A DNA stretch of 64,000 nucleotides, from assembly GCF_048544455.1 (NCBI RefSeq), contig NC_133526.1:4666001-4730000 (forward strand), read 5' to 3'. Both the position numbers and the translations under genes were made by a program. Source of the stretch: Silene latifolia. Its lineage: Eukaryota > Streptophyta > Magnoliopsida > Caryophyllales > Caryophyllaceae. Of the stretch, positions 56,492 to 64,000 are shown in pieces (the stretch's first letter is position 1; every line of letters starts with the position of its first letter). Under the pieces are notes generated by a model. That model was not told the origin of the DNA. It did no database searches and worked only from the letters and a program-made list of their open reading frames with translations.

Positions 56492-57577
56492 ATGGATTCC
56501 AAACACCTAAAGTGTCCTATATTCAATGGGAAGAACTATGGTTTATGGAAAAATATGATGACCCACTTCATTAAGGGAAACGACTGGGAGTGTTGGTTGA
56601 TTATCAAGAATGGTCCGAATAAGATCTTACTTGCAACCAGTAATGGCACTACCGTCGAAAAGAAAGAAGAAGACTATATTGAGGCGGATTATAAAAAGGC
56701 TGAGAAGAATTCAAAAGCAATAAGCTTATTGCAAAACGGTATGATTGCCACTGAATTCGATCGTTTCTCAACCAGTTCATCCGCCAAGGAAATATGGGAT
56801 GGTCTAGAATTAGCCTATGAGGGAACCACTGTTGTCAAAAAGCAACGTATGGCATTGCTAATGCGAAAATACGAGCTGTTTGCCATGGAGCAAAACGAGT
56901 CAGTTGATAGCATGTCCTCTCGCTTTTCTAGCATCATCAATGAGCTAAAGAATTTAGGAAAAACTTTTGACTCCGAGGAAATTGCTAGAAAAATACTCAG
57001 AAGTATGTCTCGCAGATGGAGACATAAAGTATCTGTCATAGAAGAATGTAAGGACCTAACTTCATTATCCTATCAGGAGCTACTCGGAACCTTAATGGCT
57101 CACGAGATTACTCTTAATCAGGATGAGGAGGAAGTTGGCACAAGCAAAAAGATGGCCTTGCAAGCTGAGTCTAGCAAAGTTGATGATTCTTCAGATATTG
57201 AAGATGAAACTGTCTTATTTGTTAAACGTCTTAAGAAAAAGCCCTTCTTTCAAAATCAAAATAAGACAAATAACAAATCAAAGCAAACCCCTAAGAAATC
57301 GTTTGAGTCAAAAGGGTCTTTCTCTAACCCTGGATGCTTTAAGTGTGGTGATATTAATCACATGATCAAAGATTGCCCTACATGGAAGAATATTAAAGAC
57401 AAAAATCAACGTGACAAAACAAAGAAGGAGTTCAAGCAAGTCTTGATGGCATATTGTTGGGGAGACTTGGACTTTGAAGATGGCGAATCCGAAGATGAAG
57501 AAGAAACTGCCAACGTTTGTCTAAGTAACGTCAGTCTTGACCTATTCTCCGAAAGCGACAATGAAAGCAATCTTTGA
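56492..57577 (+). CDS. gag-like part of the SIRE-like element
   Basis: 361 codons. N-terminal CPIFNGKNYGLWKNMMTHFI is the usual plant copia gag start; a UBN2-type middle follows (AKEIWDGLELAYEGT). CFKCGDINHMIKDCP is a CCHC zinc knuckle (residues about 288-301). The acidic end (EDGESEDEEETANVCLS) is common in SIRE/Opie-like gag proteins. Described as a fossil part. Confidence 0.85.
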   Translation: MDSKHLKCPIFNGKNYGLWKNMMTHFIKGNDWECWLIIKNGPNKILLATSNGTTVEKKEEDYIEADYKKAEKNSKAISLLQNGMIATEFDRFSTSSSAKEIWDGLELAYEGTTVVKKQRMALLMRKYELFAMEQNESVDSMSSRFSSIINELKNLGKTFDSEEIARKILRSMSRRWRHKVSVIEECKDLTSLSYQELLGTLMAHEITLNQDEEEVGTSKKMALQAESSKVDDSSDIEDETVLFVKRLKKKPFFQNQNKTNNKSKQTPKKSFESKGSFSNPGCFKCGDINHMIKDCPTWKNIKDKNQRDKTKKEFKQVLMAYCWGDLDFEDGESEDEEETANVCLSNVSLDLFSESDNESNL

Positions 57578-57799
57578 GAGATGTCTTGTCGGAAATTGAT
57601 TGATTCGAGAGGATGATGAGGTAAATTATCTTGACCTTAAAAAACGTGTTAGGAAACTTTCTAAGGATAATTTACTTAAGTGTTGTGAACATTCCCTTGA
57701 TCACATCATGAACAAAGTCTAGAGTTAAAAGACCTTAAGGAACAGATTTTAGATATTCTTTGAGGAAAACCAACTTCTTAAAGCCAACGCCAAAAAGCT

Positions 57800-58570
57800 C
57801 AAATCTAAAGTTATGGCTACTCCACCGCAACTTCGACATGACAAATCTGAGAAGAAAGCTCTTGAATCAAAAGTTAAAGCTAGTGATGCTATAACTTCAG
57901 AGCTCAAACTTAACATTAAGAATCTTCAAGCTAAAGTTACGGCTAGTGATGCCATAACTTCAGAGCTTAAACTCAACATTAAGCATCTTCAAGCTAAAGT
58001 TACTGACTAGTGATGCTATAACTTCTGAGTTGAAGAAAGTCAATGAGATCTTAAAAGATGAGCTTAATGGCAAAGATAGTGTGGTTTCCGAACACAAGAG
58101 AGAAATTGCATTTCTCTCTAAGCAATTAGAAGAAGCTAGTAATAGCATGTCCAAACTTAAGGAACAACATGAAATTGAGAAACGTGTCTTAAATGAACGG
58201 TTTGATAAATTTCGTGATAACTTTGAGAAAGGTAGCTCTTCCAAGGATTCAAATGAAGATCATTCAAAATGCGAAAAAGAAATTGAGTCCTTGAAAGAAT
58301 TACTTTTACATGCTCGAAAAGTTCATGATAAGTGGGAAGGAAGCACAAAGGTTTTAAACTTCCTTACTGAACAATCCGACAATAACATGAAGATGGGACT
58401 TGGTCATGAATGCTACAGTCGTAGAGACCATGATAAATGCAAATCAAATCCGTCTGAAAATGATTTCAGAAAAAGAAAATACGTTAATCTTCCAGAATAC
58501 TTGATTTGTAATTACTTGGGCTCTCTTTGGACATATTCAAGTCAATTGTGTCAAACTTGCTTGGGATAAG
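57800..58570 (+). other. Coiled-coil spacer region of the SIRE-like element
   Basis: Lys/Glu/Leu-rich repeats, with KASDAITSELKLNIKNLQAK occurring in tandem, and later SKQLEEASNSMSKLKEQHE. Such a spacer between gag and protease is known in SIRE/Opie-type elements. Confidence 0.65.
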
Positions 58571-58983
58571 AAAAAGAATGTTGAAACTGTTAAGACTTGT
58601 GATTTCATAGTAGAAGATGATGTCTCTACTATAGATGAACCCAATGACAATGAAGAACGCAACAATGAGTTTAGATGGACTTATGATATGGCTTTTGATT
58701 ACTCATCTGTTCCTTCAAAATCAAACAAAATGAATGAGAATCAAAAGCATACATTCAAGCCTAAAGTTCAAAACCCTAAACCTAGAGCGTCTCATGAAGG
58801 TACTAGACCTAGAACTACTTTTGTTGGAGCAAAACCTAAAGTACCTTATGTTCCGATTGTTAGACAACAACCCAATGTCAAAGCCAAAAGAATAATAAGA
58901 CAAGTATGGGTTAGAAAGGATCAAATATATAGAATTACTAACCATAAAGGACCCAACTTAGCTTGGGTACCTAAAAGCTGTAT

Positions 58984-61900
58984 TTGATTCATTTGCAGGA
59001 AGAAGTGAAAGAAAATAATTTATGGTATCTCGACAGTGGATGCTCGAGACACATGACAGGAGACAGAAGCCTTTTTCTTTCACTAGAGCCCTTCTTTGGT
59101 GGCAAAGTTACTTTTGGAGATAACAAGAAGGGTATGATTATTGGAGTAGGAAAAATTGGAATTTCAACCTCTCACTCAATCGATAAAGTATATCTGGTAA
59201 GTGGTCTTAAACACAATTTACTTAGCATTTCTCAATTATGTGACAAAGGAAATAGAGTTGTTTTTCATGCCGATGTTTGTCGTATCATAATTGAAGGTAC
59301 TAGTAATGTTTTACTTGAGGGTCACCGTATGAGGAATGTGTATATGATTGACTTAAATGCTGTCAATACAAATTCCTTTACGTGTATGAAAGTAACTTCC
59401 GATGAGTCTTGCTTGTGGCACAAGAGGTTTGCACACGTTAGTCCAACTATTTTAAAGAAACTTAAGTCCATGGATTTAGTTGAAGGCTTGCCCTCAATTA
59501 ATTTCGACCAAGAGACAATGTGTGACTCATGTGCCCGTTGCAAACATGTTAGATCCTCTTTTAAACCTAAGAGAATAGTTAGCACTAAACGACCACTTGA
59601 GATGGTACACATGGATTTATGTGGACCTATGAGAGTTAGAAGCCGTGGTGGATCAAAGTATGTATTTGTTCTAGTCGATGATTACTCAAGGTACGTCTGG
59701 CCAATCTTTCTTTCTTCTAAAGATGAAACTTTCGATGAGTTTGTGGTATTAATGAAGCTTGCCCAAAATAGATATGATAATAAGCTTATTTCGATTCGGA
59801 CGGATCACGGCACGGAATTTGACAATCAATTATTTATAGAATATTGTCGGGAAAATGGTGTGGGGCATAACTTCTCCGCACCACGTACCCCACAACAAAA
59901 TGGTGTCGTGGAACGTATGAATCGAACCCTAGAGGATATGGCTCGTACTATGCTTTTGTGTAGTGGCCTTCCTAGAAGCTTTTGGGCGAGAAGGCTGTTA
60001 GTACCGCATGCTATGTGCATAATAGAGCTATGATCCGACCTGTTTTGAAAAAGACTCCCTATGAACTTTTAAGAGGGAGAAAACCCAATATATCACATCT
60101 CCGTTGCTTCGGGAGCAAATGTTTTGTTCATAATAATGGAAAAGAAAATTTAGGAAAATTTGACCCCCGAAGTGATGAAGCTTTTTTTTAAGGGATATTC
60201 GGATCATAGTAAAGCTTACAAAGTGTTCAACAAAAGAACCTTGCGCATAGAAGAAAGTGTTCATGTTCGCTTTGACGAAGATAATGTGCTTGATAAAGTG
60301 AACAGAAGAAGAGGATCCAGATGAGCCCGATTTCTTTTTAGCAAGAAATGAGCCTCTAAATGAAGAAGAAGATATTCAAGGTATCAATGATGAACTAGAG
60401 AATTCTGCAAACAATCCTAAGAGAAGTGATGAGTCCATAGTTAATGATACTATTGACCCTTCCTTGGATAAAGAAAGAGATCTTGAAGTTATACCTAATG
60501 ATGTTGTAACTTCCGATCCAAATCATGATATGTCTAATGAAGTTAGTGATGCTTCTGAAGAAAATCCCGAGTCCAACTCAGGGGGAACAAGTCATGATTC
60601 TTCGTCTGCAGATGATGCTAGTCCATCAAATGATAATGAGCCTAGAATTCTCAAAAAGTGGAAACATCAAAGTTCCCACCCTTTGGACAAAATCCTAGGG
60701 GATCTAGAGCAAGGCATTAAAACTAGAAGGTCCTTGAATAATTTCTGCTCATTCTTTTCGTTTCTATCAACCATTGAACCTACCAATATTAAAGAAGCTC
60801 TTCTTTGAACCTGATTGGATAACCGCTATGCAAGAAGAGCTTCAACAATTCGAACGCAATAAGGTATGGCACTTGGTGTCACGACCTAGTGATCGAACTG
60901 TTATTGGTACTAGATGGGTGTTTAGAAACAAATTGGACGATACAGGACTTATTACAAGAAACAAGGCACGACTAGTTGTCCAAGGCTACAATCAACAGGA
61001 AGGGATCGATTATGACGAGACCTTTGCACCTGTAGCGAGACTTGAGGCTATACGTCTCATTATTGCATTTGCCGCTCATAAAGGAATGAAACTGTTCCAA
61101 ATGGACGTTAAGACAGCATTTCTTAATGGTTATTTGGAGGAAGAAGTCTATGTAGAACAACCTCCTGGATTTTTAGATAGCAAGTTTCAAAACCATGTCT
61201 ATAAATTAGACAAAGCTCTATATGGTTTGAAACAAGCTCCAAGGGCATGGTATGACAGATTATCCAAGTTTTTGTTACAAAATAATTTTACAAGAGGATC
61301 TGTCGATAAAACCTTGTTTCTAAAATCCGAGGGTTCTAATTTACTTGTTGTACAAATTTATGTAGACGATATTATATTCGGTTCTACTAATGAAAAATTG
61401 TGCAAGTATTTTTCTGATCTAATGACTTCTGAGTTTGAAATGAGCATGATGGGAGAACTGAAGTACTTTTTAGGCTTACAAATTCAACAAACAAAGGATG
61501 GTATAAAGATACACCAACAGAAATATATCAAGGAACTAATCCGAAAGTTCGGTATGGAAAATGCTAAATCATACGATACACCTATGGTACCAGAAAAGAA
61601 GATGACTATAGATGAACATGGTAAGTGTGTCGATGAGACTACATATCGAGGTATGATTGGTTCACTTTTATATTTAACTGCAAGTCGTCCTGATATAATG
61701 TTTAGCGTATGTGTTTGTGCTCGATTTCAATCGTGTCCTAAAGAATCACATATGATTGCAGTTAAACGTATCTTGAGATATTTAATTGGTACATCTAATT
61801 TATATTTATGGTATCCACTTGAGTGTAATTTCGATCTAGTAGGATATTCGATGCAGATTATCTTTGGATGTTCTTTAGATAGGAAAAGCACTTCTGGGTA

Positions 61901-62306
61901 TGCAACGTTTGTTGGACCTTGTATTATCACATGGGGATCAAAGAAGCAAAATTCAGTTGCAATGTCTACTGCTGAAGCCGAGTATGTGTCTGCAGGACTG
62001 GTATGTTCTCAATTACTTTGGTTAAAGCAACAACTATGTGATTATGGTATTAATGTAGGTCGTATGCCTATTATGTGTGACAATACGAGTGCTATAGTAA
62101 TTTCTAAGAACCCCGCCTTGAAAGACTCGAGGACCAAACATATAGATATTCGACACCATTTTCTACGGGATCATGTAGAGAAAGGCAACATTTCACTTGA
62201 ATTTTGTAGTCTTGAAAGGCAATGGGCTGATATCTTGACTAAGGCATTAGCTAGAAAACGCTTTGAGTTATTGAGACTTGAGATTGGTTTAATTAGTGAT
62301 AATTAA
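58984..62306 (+). pseudogene. pol-like region: protease end, integrase, reverse transcriptase, RNase H
   Basis: In order: LWYLDSGCSRHMTGD (protease), LWHKRFAHVSPTILKKL with CDSCARCKH (integrase zinc finger), VHMDLCGPMRVRSRGGSKYV and RTDHGTEF (integrase core), [10 protein letters not shown] and [16 protein letters not shown] (RT), [12 protein letters not shown] (RT YVDD), and [20 protein letters not shown] with [14 protein letters not shown] (RNase H). Broken; not functional. Confidence 0.85.
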
Positions 62307-62622
62307 ATCCGTCATAATTATGTCCGGGAACTGAATGATAGCTAGGAAGATAAGATTGTACGATTGTGTCCGTATATTTTTGTTGCAAGTTTAATTATGT
62401 TAAATAATATTTATTTTACGTGTTATATCTTGCTTATGTGTATAGTAATATTTTATATTCTGCATAATCACATTTCCTTACAAAAATCGACAAAATCTAC
62501 AATAAATTGCCTTAATATAATAAAGATAATTCTATCTTATTATATTCCTCCACAAATCCTGCCTAAACTCCATCAAAGATTTTCTTTCCTAATCTTATAT
62601 CAAATAGGAAATAATGCCAAAA

Positions 62623-62704
<82 letters not shown>

Positions 62705-62965
62705 AAAGTGCCGAAAAAAAAAAAAAGCACGAAACAAAACAAAAAAAAAAAAAAAAAAAAAGGAAAAAGATGCCAAAAAAAAAAAAAAAGAAAGGCATTA
62801 AAGAAATAAGGAAATTGGTATTATTCTCTATCTTTTAAGGAAACCTAATCTTACCTTAACTCAAATTCCTTATACTATATATACCCCTTTAATCTCACCT
62901 TAATTCTCATCAATCATAATTCTCTAAACCCTAATTACCTTTTACTACCTTCTATAATTCTCACA
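62307..62965 (+). other. Non-coding stretch after pol with a long poly(A) run
   Basis: AT-rich. 62624-62702 is an uninterrupted run of 79 A, followed by further A-rich tracts to about 62790. A TATATATACCCC box near 62874 and a C/T-rich leader precede the next frame. Lysine- and phenylalanine-only frames here are artefacts. Confidence 0.7.
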
Positions 62966-64000
62966 ATGACTAATCAACCTACAACCCGTTTTCAATCAAA
63001 GAAACATGTTGTCATTAGAAAGAAGGTAAGCCAATCACCACCTCGCACCCGCTCCACCTCACCGACCGACCGCCCTCGTTCCCCACGGACTGCCGCCGAC
63101 CAACCGGCCAACCTCACCAAGCGTCGAAAGTTGTTTAAGGGTAAGGGAAAGACGGTTCCGGAAATTGAGGTATGTTCTAAGACTGAGAACTATAAACTTC
63201 AAGATGGTTCTTCACGTATTCTTTACGCACAGCATATGGATGATTACACCAACAATGGACTTAATAATCTTAGACTAACTCAAGGTGAAAGAAGAGATGT
63301 CAATCAAGTTGCTCAATATCGCATTCACGCAGGACGAGTATATTCGATTGATTGGTTAAAGAAATACAAAGCACTTGGGTTTTTCATAAATTTTCTCAAG
63401 GATCAAGGATGGGAAAATATTGTTGTTGTAAGTGGTCCTGTCTTTCCTATTGAGGTATATCAATTTTATGCTTCTTCATCTTAAGGAAGGAAATTTATTT
63501 GTTTGTGGTCAATGAGACTTCCATAAAAGTCTCACTGGTGATTCTGCGACTTGGCTCGAGTTCTGAAGGAGGAACCGAGATCAATCAAGCGTAGAATGGG
63601 GAGGTTTGTTACCGAAAAAGGTTGATAGTGAAACGGTATTTCAAACAAGATGCTACTTAAATGCCGAGACTATCCTAGCTGCGAAGTTGTCACCTAAATT
63701 GAGGTTCTTTTTGAACTTTCTTTGGAGTACTATTGTCCCTAGAAAAGAAGGTAGAGATAAATTTGGGGCACATGAGATGATTATAATGAAGGCTTGGCTT
63801 GAAGGAGAAAAGGTTAGTCTACCCTTGCTTGTGTTTCATAAAATTATACAAGCTAGTGTGACGGCTAAGATGGAAGATTTTGCTTCTACTTTAAGTTTGC
63901 CTTATGGGAATTGGATCTCACGAATTTTAGAGAAGAAAGGAGTAATTGGGAAGCAGAGTTATGGAGTTATCACTAATGACGAGATGAGCGATCTTTATCT
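62966..64000 (+). other. Extra open region downstream of pol, unknown protein
   Basis: Starts MTNQPTTRFQSKKHVVIRKK, then a Pro/Ser/Arg-rich part and KYKALGFFINFLKDQGWENI with EVYQFYASSS, which resembles the 'putative plant transposon protein' domain often seen in plant retroelements. Similar coding character continues to the right edge. Extra frames after pol are known in SIRE-like elements, so it is probably part of the same fossil, but a separate nested element cannot be excluded. Not intact as far as seen. Confidence 0.45.

Larger units (their letters stand above)
54994..64000 (+). mobile_element. Ty1/copia retrotransposon, SIRE-like, broken, right end outside the window
   Basis: LTR, tRNA-Met-type primer site, gag with CCHC knuckle, coiled-coil spacer, protease-integrase, reverse transcriptase-RNase H, then a further open region. 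The order integrase before RT is Ty1/copia. The coiled-coil spacer and the extra region after pol point to the SIRE/Maximus lineage. A handful of interruptions make it non-functional. Inserted in F-box d', preceded by TGTAG (54989-54993); the second LTR is not in the window, so age by LTR comparison is not possible, but its LTR is close to the solo LTR at 44032. A fossil of probably moderate age. Confidence 0.85.

Noticed and set aside
62364-62838. Lysine-rich and phenylalanine-rich frames
   Set aside because: Products of the poly(A) run at 62624-62790.

Overview
The window is plant nuclear DNA. It has intron-bearing and intronless F-box genes, AT-rich intergenic DNA packed with nested transposons, LTR retrotransposons with tRNA-Met-type primer sites, Helitrons, CACTA, hAT, Mutator-like, PIF/Harbinger and Stowaway elements, and no bacterial-style gene packing. 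The species cannot be fixed from the sequence. An unnamed eudicot is the safe statement.

Layout. (1) 1-3.06 kb, minus strand: the 5' part of an SPC24-like kinetochore gene, running off the left edge. (2) 3.27-10.6 kb: small TIR elements, an old F-box upstream region, and three non-autonomous Helitrons arranged head to tail. The first Helitron (5.07-8.07 kb) carries tandem copies of a module resembling plant U-snRNA promoters (USE box plus TATA at constant spacing). (3) 10.7 kb: a truncated F-box relic. (4) 12.07-13.75 kb: a CACTA element holding a 95-codon reading frame. (5) 13.8-15 kb: nested Helitron relic, Stowaway MITE and solo LTR. (6) 15.5-17.0 kb: an intact 499-residue F-box gene. (7) 19.0-35.6 kb and 42.9-55.0 kb: two copies, same order and orientation, of a block of four F-box genes (a, b, c, d), i.e. 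a tandem segmental duplication. A fifth, decayed F-box gene (36.9-38.4 kb), a LINE RNase H remnant and a Helitron with a nested 2-kb solo LTR lie between them. (8) 55.0-64 kb: a broken Ty1/copia element (SIRE-like) inserted in the last F-box copy and running off the right edge.

Gene content. All F-box genes share an N-terminal F-box, a leucine-rich middle and an FBD-like C-terminus. They would be substrate adaptors of SCF ubiquitin ligases. Only three look intact: 15544-17043, 47146-48603 and 51335-52777. The two blocks decayed differently. In block A all four genes are broken, by small indels or, for gene d, also by a 3.8-kb CACTA insertion that carries a captured cyclin B fragment. In block B genes b and c survive, while a is split by a solo LTR and d by the copia element. 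Surviving gene b' has a small LTR element (TRIM) in its leader.

Most notable: the repeated snRNA-type promoter modules in the 5.1-8.1 kb Helitron, the four-gene tandem duplication with unequal decay, the cyclin B capture in the CACTA element, and an hAT-like element with well-formed Pol III A and B boxes.
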